From Owenia fusiformis (lineage: Eukaryota; Annelida; Polychaeta; Sabellida; Oweniidae): a stretch of 64,000 nt of DNA. Where the stretch lies: contig CAIIXF020000002.1 in assembly GCA_903813345.2 (NCBI GenBank), positions 28,591,223-28,655,222 on the forward strand. The letters run 5' to 3'. Of the stretch, positions 24,401 through 37,389 are shown piece after piece. The notes under the pieces are model-generated. The model was not told the origin of the DNA and searched no databases. It saw only the letters and a program-made list of their open reading frames with translations. Each line of letters opens with the position of its first letter. The first letter of the stretch is position 1. The position numbers and the translations under genes were made by a program.

Positions 24401-26487
24401 TTATTCATAAGGGTGATGCTTTCTTCTATGATACCACACACTGCTCTTATGAGCAAACTTCATATGACAAATTGTACAACTGTAAGGTTTCTCTCCAGAG
24501 TGAATCACCAAATGTGATTGCATATTTTCCTTAGTGTAGAACAATTTGCTGCAAACTTCACATGGAAACCTCTTACCTTCTCTATTATGAGTTTGTAAGT
24601 GATTGTCCAAAAGAGTTTTTGTAATGCTACTATAGGCGCAAATGCTACATTTAAATGGTTTCTCACCAGTATGGCGTCTATAGTGAATTTTGAGTGAAGT
24701 AGAAGAGCTCAAATATTTACCACATACGTCACATTTGTATGATGTATGTTTATTTGAGTTGCTCATATTTACAGAGCTGGGTCCATGATTGAAATCCATG
24801 TGATATCTCATGTTTTGTTTAGTGTAGAAATGTTTCTGGCAAATATTACAAGTGAATGGTTTTTCACCTGTATGTCTTCTCATATGATAAGTAAATGACA
24901 ATTTTGTCGAGCACACTTTTTTACATATTTCGCACGTGTGAGATACTGGTTTTCTTTTTCTTCTGTTTTTGGAAGTTCTAGCAGTTTCAGGTATTTTATT
25001 CAGAAACAAAGGCTCAAAATGATGAAGATTGTGTTTGTGAGATTGTGACTTTATGTTATGTTCTGAGTGCTGCATTGATATGTGTTTTAAAAGCATATCA
25101 GAAGATTGGAATTCTTCATGACATCGATCACAATAAAGTTCTTGGCTTCTTTCACTTTTGGGTTCAAATGTTATAGCATTTTCACCTGTTGCTATTTGAC
25201 ATGCTGAATTGTCAGGTTCTCTCAAATAGTTCTTCGGGGATTTATCACCTTTATGTTTAACAATATCACATTTAAGTGAATGTGCAATTAAAGACTTCTT
25301 ACGAGCAAACTTACTTGAACAAACAGTACATTCATAAGGTTTTTCACCTGTATGAATTCTTAAATGATTAATAAGAATATGCTTGTATGCAAACCTATGT
25401 AAACAAACACTACACTCATAAGGTTTTTCACCTGTATGGACTCGCATGTGATATTTTAGTGACTGTTTGCTACTTAATGTCTTCTTGCAGACTTCACATG
25501 TTGTATTGAGTCCAATTGGGGTTTTCTGGATGTTTTTCTTGCTAGTTTTGATATTTGAAGGATTACCTGTGTTTTTAACACTTACAGGGACATCACAGTT
25601 ACTCAAAGTAAGACTGAAATTTTCACTGACCTGACTTTTGTTGTGCTCGTTGATCTCACTTTGCGAATATTTTGCATTTGCACCTTTTTTATCTGATTTA
25701 TTTGTGAGTGTATTATGACGTGTTTTCATGTGAAGTGGCAGCACATTTTTGTATTTAAACCTTTTGTGACAAATCTTACATTCATATGGCTTCATTTTTG
25801 TGTCAGATTCACATTCACTGCTAAATTCACTCCCACTATTATGTTGTTCAGAAATTTTGTGTATGTGGAACATATGATATTTCAGACTTTGTTTTGCTGT
25901 AAAACACTTATAACAAATCTCACATTTAAATTCTTTTCTTGCAGTAATTGTCACTTCATCATTTTTATATTTGTCCTTGGCTTGATGATCAATTCCGTTT
26001 AAAACATTGCTTGTTTCACTATCACTGTTTTCTAAACAACCTAATGGGGTGTCACATCTGTCAACCTCAGCCATAGACTTACAGGACACTATCTTTATAT
26101 CTAAACTATTTTCACTGTCATCTCTTTTATGCTCTTTCATGATTAAACATTCTTCATCATCAGGTTTGGTGTTCAACACTTTCTCTGTGCTTTTGTAGGA
26201 CTTAATGAGTGGTGCTGTTAAATGTTTTTTGTGTATCTTCATATGGTCTACCAATGTATCATTGCTCCTAAAATAAGTGGTACAAACACCACACTCAAAT
26301 GCAGTTTCAATTGTCCCAGTATAAACTGTTTCAATTGTCCCAGTATGACCTGTTTCAATATGACCAGTTTTAGTGTGCTGATTTTTGGTGTTGGTTGCTT
26401 TGGCTGCAGCTGCGGCCGCTTTACTCTCTATGTAGGCAGCAAAGTCATCATCACTGAATGGTATCTTAGAATGTGTTGGGAAAGTCC
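24401..26487 (-). CDS. C2H2 zinc-finger terminal exon ZF2 (13 fingers)
   Basis: One open exon of 695 codons follows a phase-1 acceptor (tctttcag). It starts GTFPTHSKIPFSDDDFAAY and an Ala-rich stretch (SKAAAAAAKATNTKNQ), as in ZF1, ZF3 and ZF4. Thirteen fingers follow: an atypical first finger (ECGVCTTYF), six in the middle (one ending HSLKC, so C2HC), then a C-terminal block of six (CEICKKVC to HRRKHHPYE). Apart from finger 1, the fingers up to QSSDMLLKHISMQH correspond to those of ZF1, while the last six are shared only with ZF3 and a decayed fragment at 34.3 kb. It is probably a DNA-binding isoform end of the locus starting at 46.4 kb. The first Met in frame is too deep, inside finger 1, for an independent start. 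Confidence 0.9.
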
Positions 26488-27264
26488 CTGAAAGACATAA
26501 GTGATATAATGATTGCTGTATCAATTGAGATATGAGTGCAAGACAAAAAAAACAAATAGGCATTGATATGACAAGGTGTGAAGACCATGAAAGGGTGACC
26601 ATTGTTATGTGTCTGCATATGCAAGGAGGCATACTTTTTGAGAACTTCTTCGAGTCAAATAATGTAAACACTGCATTTGCACATCAGAAGACATTACATA
26701 ACAGTTTTCATACTGAGGAAGCAAAAAGGACTGGAAGATATTCTGCAAGTGTTTGCTAGTTAACTTTAATTTTAAAGTACACAAAGGGTTAAGCAGTCTG
26801 CCGATCTTTTCCAAGACACTTTATCTGCTCACCAAATTTCAGGTTTGGATGCAACAACAATGATATTTTGATTATTTCTTGTGAACACAAGTCTAGCAAT
26901 ATGTAAGCGCAAGTGGCAATGGGAAAATACCAAAAATGGTTACAGAACACAGCAAGAAAAAGAAAATATCCAAGAGTATGCCAGTCATGGAAAATATACC
27001 CCAACTCCATTCTACCTTTGAAAAAGTTATACATGTCTTGTCAAATAATCTGTTTCAGAAATAAAGACAAAAACGATATCCTTTTTAAAGAAGATAAGTC
27101 TGATATTTTGAAAAATATGTTGGGGTAGGAATAGGATCCTAACCCATGGTTTTTAGGAGGCCCCAATGGTTGGTCTCGTATCAATTTTATAGATATTGTT
27201 CTTTATCTATTCTTTATTAGGAGGCCCAACATTGGCCTCCTATTAATTTTATAGATATTTAGAG
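26488..27264. other. Intronic spacer upstream of ZF2
   Basis: Homologous in part to the sequence upstream of ZF1. Positions 27,155-27,180 and 27,220-27,240 carry a short direct repeat around aggaggccc. No exon is supported. Confidence 0.45.
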
Positions 27265-27380
27265 GTTATGTCACTATCGTGGCATATATGCCCGAGGTCT
27301 CAGTGATATATGGCCCGACCTTGGGAGGGACATTGATCTCTGAGAACCGAGGGCAAATGTGCCACGATAGTGACATAAAC
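27265..27380. mobile_element. 116-bp hairpin element with gttatgtcactatcgtggca arms
   Basis: The ends gttatgtcactatcgtggca and tgccacgatagtgacataaa are near-perfect inverted repeats. The interior holds gcatatatgcccgaggtctc. The 52,853-52,969 hairpin has the same layout. Confidence 0.75.
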
Positions 27381-27385
27381 GATTT

Positions 27386-27633
27386 ATAACATACCTATGA
27401 TGATGTAGACTGGTCAGAGAGTACCGTTTTCTTATAGAATTGACAAACAAATGGTTTGAAAATGATTGAAATGAGTTTAGAAAAATCGCTCGCGCAGTTT
27501 TATCTTCGATTGATTGGTTATGACGTCAATGCCTTGACCAATCAGAAAGTTAGCGGGCGCGGGCTTTTCAAAACTTATATTGGCCCGCTGTCTTGTGTAC
27601 ACTTTGCACTATACATCGTCATAGGTATGTTAT
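27386..27633. mobile_element. MITE of about 250 bp with ataacatacctatga ends
   Basis: The left end ataacatacctatgatgatg is mirrored by catcgtcataggtatgttat. It abuts the preceding hairpin, suggesting that one inserted beside or into the other. Confidence 0.75.
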
Positions 27634-27754
27634 AATATTCTTTATTTAGTTAGTTTATTCTTTATTTATTCTTCTTAACACCTTTCTCCTACTTCCAACT
27701 AACTTTTTACTATCTCCTAAATGCACCTTCCAGGGACCTTGGTTAAACTTGGCA

Positions 27755-28200
27755 GGAAAGAAATTTTTATCTAGGTCAAGGTCAAAATCTAGGTCAAATC
27801 AAAGTTTTTTTAAGTTTCACAAATCCTGACACTATACTTCAATATTTTGCCTGAATTTTTGCATACTGATAGATATTAGTGTTCTATTTGTGTTAGCCTT
27901 TTTGCCATCTAGACATATTTTGTCCAGATTTTGAGATATTGAAGGTCAAAAAAGGTATTTTTCAACTTGCTCCAAATTGACAATTTTTTTTGAAAATCAT
28001 CTGCAAGTTCTCAGGAACTCAAAACTGACATTACTTTTGACCTTTGACATAAGGATGACCTTCAGTGACCTTCAAAAGTCAAAAGTTGATTTTTCAAATT
28101 GATTTTCTGGATTCACATTTAGGTATAGTTAATCACAAAAGACCTACTGAGATCTAAAAAAGTAAATTCGCAAGGTCAAAGGTTAAGGACATCAAACTAA
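27755..28200. repeat. Degenerate TGACCT repeat fragment
   Basis: Contains ttttgaaaatcatctgcaag, tcaggaactcaaaactgaca and gaccttcagtgaccttca, the same order as the arrays at 0.5 and 50 kb. Roughly two diverged units. Confidence 0.6.
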
Positions 28201-28674
28201 ATCACAAACTGTTTTTTCTAAGTTTCTCAAAATTGATCACTACAAATCAATATTTTTGTATCAAAGTCGAGATATATGTTCCTCTGATGGTTCTACACAT
28301 ATTTGCAATTGCAATTTGCAATTCAACGTTACAGGATTTCCTTTAGAATCTTTGAATCAGAATGGTATAGCACACCATACTGTTACTTTCTCAAGCCTTG
28401 TGTTTGTGAAGGGTTATGAGCAGCCAAGAATATCATGTTCTGGTTATTGACAGGTCAAGATAGGTGAAAGTGAGCTTTTTCATACACATCATTCACGAAA
28501 ATGGACATGATGATTTGATTGGCAGCCATCAAAAATGTCATACATAAAAATGTTAATGCGGAACAAAACTGACATCAATTCTTAGTCATCTCAGAAAGTT
28601 TGAGACCATTCATGCCAATAATGATTAAGTAAATATATTTAAAAATCAGTAACATTTTTGGCCCATCCTGTATG

Positions 28675-29178
28675 ATTGTAAATGGTTTTCCTTAAATTTT
28701 GATGACATGATTTATGGAAAAATTCAAAATGGCCACCAAGTAATTTACCCAGCAAGCCCTGAACCTAATCATATCTTGGCACTTAGAGTGTTCTCTTACA
28801 TGTGTAAAAAATTCAATTTGAACGGATGAGTTGCTATCCTGGAATTTTTCACTTTTTTAAAATGTTATGAAAATCATAGGTCATTGATTTCGTTTTTATA
28901 GTTACTCTTCAGAAAATATGTTTTTTTTGTATTTTTTGTCTCATGTATTGTCTATCATATGCAAGTGCAACTAAAATACATTAAAATGCCATTAATGTGT
29001 ATAATTAATTAAATCCATCAAATCATATAACAAGATAAAGTGAAAAACTCATTTTTCAAAAATCTCGAAATGTATTGTCCTGATTATAAACTTCCCACTA
29101 CTTTAACATATTAAGACCATTCTTATTGTGATGCCATTACAAACAAAACCACAATGAATGATGATATACTTTGGCTTA
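28675..29178. repeat. 3' flank of ZF3, homologous to 23.45-24.4 kb
   Basis: Block-by-block similarity with the ZF2 3' flank up to the stop codon (aagaccattcttat..tg and atgatgata just before the stop) marks the duplicon. No separate gene is seen. Confidence 0.7.
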
Positions 29179-32162
29179 TTAATTAGGGTGATGCTTTCTT
29201 CTATGATACCACACACTGCTCTTACGAGCAAACTTCATATTACAAATTGTACAGCTGTGGGGTTTCTCCCCAGAGTGAATCACCAAATGTGATTGCATAT
29301 TTTCCTTAGTGTAGAACAATTTGCTGCACACTTCACATGGAAACCTCCTACCTTCTGTATAATGAGTTTGTAAGTGATTGTCCAAAAGCAGTTTATTAAT
29401 GCTACTATAGGCACAAATGCTACATTTAAATGGTTTCTCACCAGTATGACGTCTATAGTGAATTTTGAGTGAAGTAGAAGAGCTCAAATATTTACCACAT
29501 ATGTCACATTGGTATGGTGTATGTTTATTTGAGTTGCTCACCAAACTATTTACAGAGCTGGGTCCATGATTGAAATCCATGTGATATCTCATGTTTTGTT
29601 TAGAGTAGAAACGTTTCTGGCAAATATAACAAGTGAATGGTTTTTCACCTGTATGTCTTCTCATATGATATTTAAGTGACAATTTTGTTGCGCACACTTT
29701 TTTACATATTCCACATGGTTGAGATACTGGTTTTCTTTTTCTTCCTTTTTTTAAAGTTTTAGCAGTTATAGGTATTTTGTTCAGAAACAAAGACTCAAAA
29801 TGATGAAGATTGTGTTTGTGAGATTGTGACTTTGTCTTATTTTCTGAGTGCTGCATTGATACGTGACTTAAAAGCCTATCAGAAGATTGGAATTCTTCAT
29901 GACATAGATCACAATAAAGTTCTGGGCTTATTTCACTTTTTGGTTTAAATGTTTTTGCATTTTCACCTGATGTCACGTGACATGCCGTATTGTCAGCTTC
30001 TCTCAAATATTTCTCCATAGATTTCCCACCTTTATTTTTAACAATATCGCATTTAAGTGCATGTGCAATTAAGGACTTCTTGTAAGCAAATCTTCCAAAA
30101 CAAATAGTACATTCATAAGGTTTTTCACCTGTATGGGTTCTGGTATGAGTGCGAAGTGTTGTATTTTTTCTAAATCTTCGTAAACAAATAGTACATTCAT
30201 TAGGTTTTTCACTTGTATGGGTTCTGGTATGATCCCGAAGTGTGGTTTTTTTTCTAAATCTTCGTAAACAAATAGTACATTCATAAGGTTTTTCACCTGT
30301 ATGAGTTCTTATGTGATCCTGAAGAGTATTCTTTTTTCTAAATCTTCGTAAACAAATAGTACATTCATAAGGTTTTTCACCTGTATGAGTTCTTATGTGA
30401 TACTGAAGAGTATTCTTTTTTCTAAATCTTCGTAAACAAATAGTACATTCATAAGGTTTTTCACCTGTATGAGTTCTTATGTGATCCTGAAGAGTATTCT
30501 TTTTTGTAAATCTTCGTAAACAAATAGTACATTCATAAGGTTTTTCACCTGTATGAGTTTTTATGTGATACTGAAGAGTATTCTTTTGTCTAAATCTTCG
30601 TAAACAAATAGTACATTCATAAGGTTTTTCACCTGTATGAGTTCTTATGTGATCCTGAAGAGTATTCTTTTCTCTAAATCTTTGTAAACAAATAGTACAT
30701 TCATAGGGTTTTTCACCTGTGTGAGTTTTTGAATGCTGGAGTAGATTGTATTTGCGTGCAAATTTACGTAAACAAATAGTACATTCATAAGGTTTTTCAC
30801 CTGTGTGAGTTTTTGAATGCTGGAGTAGAATGTGCTTCTGTGCAAACTTACGTAAACAAACAGCACATTCATAAGGCTTTTCACCTGTATGAGTTTTTGA
30901 ATGCTGGATGAGAATGTTCTTCTGTGCAAACTTATGTGAGGTAGTACATTCATAAGGTTTTTCACCTGTGTGAGTTTTTAAATGGTTGAGTAGACTAGTC
31001 TTCTGTGAAAACTTACGCAAACAAACAGTACATTCATAAGGTTTTTCACCTGTGTGAGTTCGTGAATGCTGGATTAAAACTTGCTTGTGTGCAAACTTAT
31101 GTGAACAAACACTGCACTCATAAGGTTTTTCACCTGTATGGACTCGCATGTGACATTTTAGTGAATATTTGCTACTTAGTGTCTTATTGCAGACTTCACA
31201 GGTTGTATTTAGTCCGTCCAGAGTTTTCTTGCTAGCTTTAACATTTGGAGAATAATCTGTATTTTTAACACTAACAGGGACATCACAATTACTCACAGTG
31301 AGATTGGGATTTCCACAGACCTGACTTTTATTGTGCTCATTGATCTTACTTTGTGAATCTTTTGCACTTGCACCTTTTTTATCAGATTTATTTGTGAGTG
31401 TATTATGACGTGTTTTCATGTGAAGTGGCAGCACATTTTTGTATTTAAACCTTTTGTGACAAATCTTACATTCATATGGCTTCATTTTTGTGTCAGGTTC
31501 ACATTTACTGCTGAATTCACTCCCACTAATATGTTGTTCAGAAATTTTGTGTATATGTAACATATGATATTTCAGGCTTTGTTTTACTGAAAAACACTTG
31601 TAACAAATCTCACATTTAAATTCTTTCCTTGAAGTAACTGTCACTTCATTGTTTTTACATTCATCTTTGGCTCGACTATCAATTCTGTTTGAATCGTTAT
31701 TTGCTTCACTATCAGTGTTATCTATATAATATAATGGGGTGTCACATCTGTCAACTTTAGCCATAGACTCACAGGACACTACCTCTATATCTAAATTAAC
31801 ATCTCTGCCATATATTCTATGCTCGTCCATAATTAAACATTCACCATCATTTCCATCAGGTTTGGTGTTCAACCCTTTCTCTGTTCTTTTGTGAGAGTTT
31901 ATCAGTGGTGCTGTTAAACATTTCTTATGTATCTTCATATGGTCTACCAATGTATCATTGCTCCTAAAATAAGTGGTACAAATACCACACTCAAATGTAG
32001 TTTCAATTGTCCCAGTATGATCTGTTGCAATATGACCAGTTTTGACTTGCTGATTTTTGGTGTTGGTTGCTTTGGCTGCAGCTGCAGCTGCTTTACTGTC
32101 AAGGTAGGCTGCATAGTCATCATCACAGAATGGTATCTTACTAGGATAAGTTGGAAAAGTCT
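29179..32162 (-). CDS. C2H2 zinc-finger terminal exon ZF3 (24 finger units)
   Basis: One open exon of 994 codons follows a phase-1 acceptor (tatttcag). It starts ETFPTYPSKIPFCDDDYAAY followed by the Ala-rich stretch. Twenty-four finger units are visible: four leader fingers, a long central array with TGEKPYEC linkers, and the C-terminal six shared with ZF2. One unit (YECTTSHKFAQKN) has lost a codon and its second zinc Cys and is probably non-functional. Seven consecutive units (about 30,110-30,700) are nearly identical 84-bp repeats that differ mainly at predicted base-contact positions -1 and 6 (K/E/Q and D/Y). The exon is the expanded sister of ZF2. With the common 5' exons the isoform would be about 1,280 aa. 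Nuclear DNA binding is inferred. Confidence 0.9.
30105..30700 (-). repeat. 84-bp zinc-finger unit array inside ZF3
   Basis: The period is exactly 84 bp, one finger plus linker. Adjacent units share long identical runs such as acattcataaggtttttcac and aaatcttcgtaaacaaatag. This is recent homogenisation or duplication within coding sequence. Confidence 0.85.
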
Positions 32163-34282
32163 CTGAAATACATAAGTGATATGATGATGCCTCCGTCAGT
32201 TGTATTTGAGAGCATAATAACAAGATAAGACATTGATATGACAAGTGTCAAAGCGTAAAGCGTAACAATACTGCTATTTAAAGTGATACAAGGATGAGGT
32301 AAAAATGAAGCATGCGGTTGGTACACTGCAAATAGCACAGACAACATGCTATTAAAAGGGTAAGGAAGGATTGACTTGGGTTGAGGTAAACTTTTTGATT
32401 GAAGAGCTGTGGCAAATTCAAATACTTTTTGGTCTTGATGGTGATGATTGTATCATAAGGCGAGCTCACTGGTGAAAAAAAAATTAAAAACAAGTTGCAA
32501 AATAGATCAAATTGTAGAAGTATGTTAAGTAAATAAATCATGGATAAGTATAACCCATGTGATTTTAATTGGATATGATCAAAAGAATTAGCTCATGATA
32601 AAACCATGATCTGAGTCGTATTGCAAAAAACTGGAAGTTAAAACACATGCTGTTCCTTAACAACATGAATCTGAAGAGAAATTTACAAGAAAAGTTCATT
32701 CAGAATGCCCACTACTTGAATTGAAATTGATGGCAGTGAGCAAATTAGGTGCCCGACACCAGGCATTTACAGCACTGTGCTTGGGTCAAGTCACATATGA
32801 AAATCTATCAGTTGCTATAAAAATTGATTTAGTTAGAGTACAATAACTATATGATGAAATACCATAGCTGGCTTTCAAGCCTACCTGCATGTCCTGTGTA
32901 GTTTAATTCAGGCCCGGGAATTCAGCTATGCATATATTGCATATTTTTCTAGGAAGTCTGTCTGTGTTTTCCCTTTTGGTTTAACTAAGGAATGCTAAAA
33001 GTGCTTGTGGTCCCAAACATATCACATGTCCCAAACATTTTTCTATGTCTGGTACTTACACGACTGTAATTGAATCAATCATTGTGTTCAAAATTTTCAA
33101 AACCTTTTTCATTTATACTCTATTCTGAATGCAAAAGTTGTTTGCTTTTTAAAATTATCAATGGACAAACATTTTGAAATCATAATCTGTTGGATTAACA
33201 CCCAAACAATATATTTAATCGTATTCAATTTGTCAAAAAAAGTGTATTGATTTAGAGCTAGAAGACACAAGTAATTTGCTCGCACTTTGACTCAGATCTA
33301 GAATGCATTCTGTTCACTTTTGAGGCGCATCATGTCAAGTGAGCAACCAAACTAAAACTATGTGGAAGTATTTTCTAAAAAAGTCAAACATTCAGAAGAT
33401 TTCAGGAAAATATTATGTTTTTTCAGGAATGTTAACAATATTTTTGGTGTATCAATATTTGAGACTGCATCGATACACTTATTGTCACCAAAGGAGCAGA
33501 GGGTATCAATATATCGATCAATCATGGGACTCCTATATTACACTAACATTTCCCTTGTTGATCACCAACAAAAAAAGTAAATATACTTTGCATTTTATTA
33601 CATTTTACTTTATTTTCACCTTATACATATGCTTTATTTTTCAACCTCAATTTTCTGCACTGCCTTATAAAGGCACTAATATTTGTTATTATATTAGTGG
33701 GATAGCAATGTTTATACATGCATTTACATTATAAAATCTCTGCATGCATGCACTAACCATTTAAAAGCATTGGCTAATAGTATTCTTAACATAACATTAC
33801 ACGAGCCATGGTAAAATTACATTTGTATTATAAGCGCAGCCTTGAACAATTGCCATGAGACACATACAGTGCATCTTTAGTGAATTAGCTCTGTTTAGGT
33901 AATTAAAAAAAACAATGTGATTTTTATGCAAATTTCCAACAAGTGAGTTGAACAGAAGAGCTCCATTCTGATATTCTGATATTCTGATCCTCATAGCATC
34001 TTTCTATTTCACCCCAAGAGTTATAACTGTCAATAAGTGTACTTGTTATCATGTAATCATTTACCTTAATGTCAATACATTATATTATAGGCATTGTATT
34101 TAATAGCAGATATAAGAACAGGCACAGGTACACAAGTTTTACGACCCCAATTAGATGAAATATGAGCTTGGATGAAATATCTCAAAATTCTCAACTTTGA
34201 GCTCTCCTAGATCGCCAAATCAAGCTCATTATATCATGGCATCTCAGGGCTGAGAAGAAATGAGATTTCAATTCGGTTTATT
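32163..34282. other. Intronic spacer upstream of ZF3
   Basis: No exon with matching splice sites is seen. The 131-codon plus-strand frame at 33,339 has no coding character and no homologue in the window. The first 80 bases resemble the corresponding region upstream of ZF2. Confidence 0.4.
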
Positions 34283-34612
34283 ATGATGGAAGAGCTCAAA
34301 TATTTACCACATTGGTCTCATCAGTATGATGAGATTTTTATTTGAGCTGCTCACCAAACAATGTACAGAGTTCGGTCCATGGTTGAAATGCATGAAGTAT
34401 CTGACACTTCTGGTAAATGAAACAACTGAATGGTCTTTCACTAGTCTGTCTTTTCAAAAGATATCGAAGCAACGTCATTGTGGTGTACATTTTTTTGACA
34501 TATTTCACATGGGTGAGAGATTCTTTTCTTTTCTTTTGGAGGTTTCAGCAGTTATAGGTATTTTGAAATAGGCTCAAGATGGTTGAGATTGTGTCTTTGA
34601 GATTCTGATAGC
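34283..34612 (-). pseudogene. Decayed fragment of a ZF2/ZF3-type C-terminal finger block
   Basis: Aligns with about 29,483-29,830 of ZF3: gaagagctcaaatatttacc, a damaged version of ttacagagctgggtccatgg, the mangled tgtcttctcatatgat region, agcagttataggtatttt and aagattgtgtttgtgaga. Several indels and stops break it. It corresponds to the linker and fingers 19-21 of ZF3. It lies directly 3' of the 55-bp satellite, on the opposite side from ZF4, so it may be the severed tail of ZF4 or the remains of another copy. Confidence 0.8.
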
Positions 34613-36933
34613 CTAGCTAAAGCCCATGTGAGACCCCCCCCCCCCCTACAGATCTCCCCAAAAGCACATGAACATTCTAAAGGTCTATCACTGGTATTCA
34701 TTATTCATAAGAGATACATGTCTATACAAATAGTATTCTGTGATAACTATTTCAATATATAAAACCCTTCACAATATGTGATTTTGCTACTGTTAGCTTT
34801 CATAAGCAGCTGACATAAACTTCAAACTCCCATGTAAGATCAAGGCAACTTCTTCTAGGATCATTTTGATCTTGTCTCTGAGAGTCAAACTATTTCCACT
34901 TCCTATGATCCCAGATCTAGCACCTGTACATAGCCAATGCACACAAGCCTCTGGTGTTAATCATCCCAGACCTAGCATCTGTACCTAGCCAATGCACACA
35001 AGCTTCTTGTGTTAATGATGCCAGATCTAGCATCTGTACATAGCCAATGCACACAAGCCTCTTGTGTTAATGATGCCAGATCTAGCACCTGTACATAGCC
35101 AATGCACACAAGCTTCTTGTGTTAATGATGCCAGATCTAGCATCTGTACATAGCCAATGCACACACGCCTCTTGTGTTAATGATCCAAGACCTAGCATCT
35201 GTACCTAGCCAATGCACACAAGCTTCTTGTGTTAATGATGCCAGATCTAGCATCTGTACATAGCCAATGCACACAAGCCTCTGGTGTTAATGATCCCAGA
35301 TCTAGCACCTGTACATAGCCAATGCACACAAGCCTCTTGTGTTAATCATCCCAGATCTAGCACCTGTACATAGCCAATGCACACAAGCCTCTGGTGTTAA
35401 TCATCCCAGACCTAGCATCTGTACATAGCCAATGCACACAAGCCTCTGGTGTTAATGATCCTAGATCTAGCACCTGTACATAGCCAATGCACACAAGCCT
35501 CTGGTGTTAATGATCCCAGATCTAGCACCTGTACATAGCCAATGCACACAAGCCTCTGGTGTTAATGATCCCAGATCTAACTCCTGTACATAGCCAATGC
35601 ACACAAGCCTCTGGTGTTAATCATTCCAGATCTAGCACCTGTACATAGCCAATGCACACAAGCTTCTGGTGTTAATGATGCCAGATCTAGCATCTGTACA
35701 TAGCCAATGCACACAAGCTTCTTGTGTAAATGATGCCAGATCTAGCATCTGTACATAGCCAATGCACACAAGCCTCTTGTGTTAATCATCTCAGATCTTA
35801 CACCTGAACATAGCCAATGCACACAAGCCTCTGGTGTTAATGATCCCAGATCTAGCACCTGTACATAGCCAATGCACACAAGCCTCTGGTGTTAATGATC
35901 CCAGATCTAACTCCTGTACATAGCCAATGCACACAAGCCTCTGGTGTTAATCATTCCAGATCTAGCACCTGTACATAGCCAATGCACACAAGCTTCTGGT
36001 GTTAATGATGCCAGATCTAGCATCTGTACATAGCCAATGCACACAAGCTTCTTGTGTTAATGATGCCAGATCTAGCATCTGTACATAGCCAATGCACACA
36101 AGCCTCTTGTGTTAATCATCTCAGATCTTACACCTGAACATAGCCAATGCACACAAGCCTCTGGTGTTAATGATCCCAGATCTAGCACCTGTACATAGCC
36201 AATGCACACAAGCCTCTGGTGTTAATGATCCCAGATCTAGCACCTGTACATAGCCAATGCACACAAGCCTCTAGTGTTAATGATCCCAGATCTAGCACCA
36301 GTACGTAGCAAATGCACACAAGCCTCTGGTTTTAATGATCCCAGACCTAGCATCTGTACATAGCCAATGCACACAAGCCTCTGGTGTTAATCATCCCTGA
36401 TCTAGCACCTGTACATAGCCAATGCCCACAAGCCTCTGGTGTTAATGATCCCAGATCTAGCACCAGTACGTAGCCAATGCACACAAGCCTCTGGTTTTAA
36501 TGATCCCAGACCTAGCATCTGTACATTGCCAATGCACACAAGCCTCTTGTGTTAATCATCTAAGATCTTACACCTGAACATAGCCAATGCACACAAACCT
36601 CTGGTGTTAATGATCCCAGACCTAGCATCTGTACATAGCCAATGCACACAAGCTTCTTGTGTTAATGATGCCAGATCTAGCATCTGTACATAGCCAATGC
36701 ACACAAGCCTCTTGTGTTAATCATCTCAGATCTTACACCTGAACATAGCCAATGCACACAAGCCTCTGGTGTTAATGATCCCAGATCTAGCATCTGTACA
36801 TAGTCAATGCACACAAGCCTCTTGTGTTAATCATCTCAGATCTTACACCTGAACATAGCCAATGCACACAAGCCTCTGGTGTTAATGATCCCAGATCTAG
36901 CATCTGTACATAGCCAATGCACACAAGCCTCTA

Positions 36934-37389
36934 GCCTTGCCCAAGTCGGTATTTTTTTACTTATCTGATCTTGAATTATTACCGCCTTGTACAATCCAAT
37001 ACACCTGCGCTGATATTATGCAGAGTTATTCAACGGTTTCGAGATTTCCATAATACCTACGCTATCGGGGGTATTGCGAAACCTTATTAATTAACAGATA
37101 TACGCGCGGACAGTCTGTACACGACGTGTGACTTCAGGCTGATTGACCAATCAAAAACGTTATCAGGTTGACCTGCATAAGCAAAGCAATCTTCCCGATT
37201 TGAAATTCAATGCCGATGATCTGATCGATCGTTTCTTTAGAGTTACAATATATAATGTAATTAAATGTACATAGGGAATGTAAGAGTCATTAATATAAAT
37301 TAAATCATGCAATAGATTTAAAACTGATTTCGCGATGAAAATGCAAGACCGAGTCCAATGTAGCGGGTCATGTAGACGATCAGTGATTG
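36934..37389. mobile_element. MITE inside satellite, truncated copy
   Basis: Matches the first 456 bp of the complete copy at 37,795 with only about four substitutions, then stops abruptly at cagtgattg where satellite resumes. The right terminal repeat is missing. Confidence 0.85.

Noticed and set aside
33339-33734. 131-codon plus-strand ORF
   Set aside because: Composition is that of AT-rich intron, there is no homologue in the window, no supporting splice context, and it overlaps other frames equally open.
34660-34740. A further decayed finger (TSDRPLEC-like) between the pseudogene fragment and the satellite
   Set aside because: Only about ten residues resemble a finger linker. No helix or His pair is recognisable, so chance cannot be excluded.
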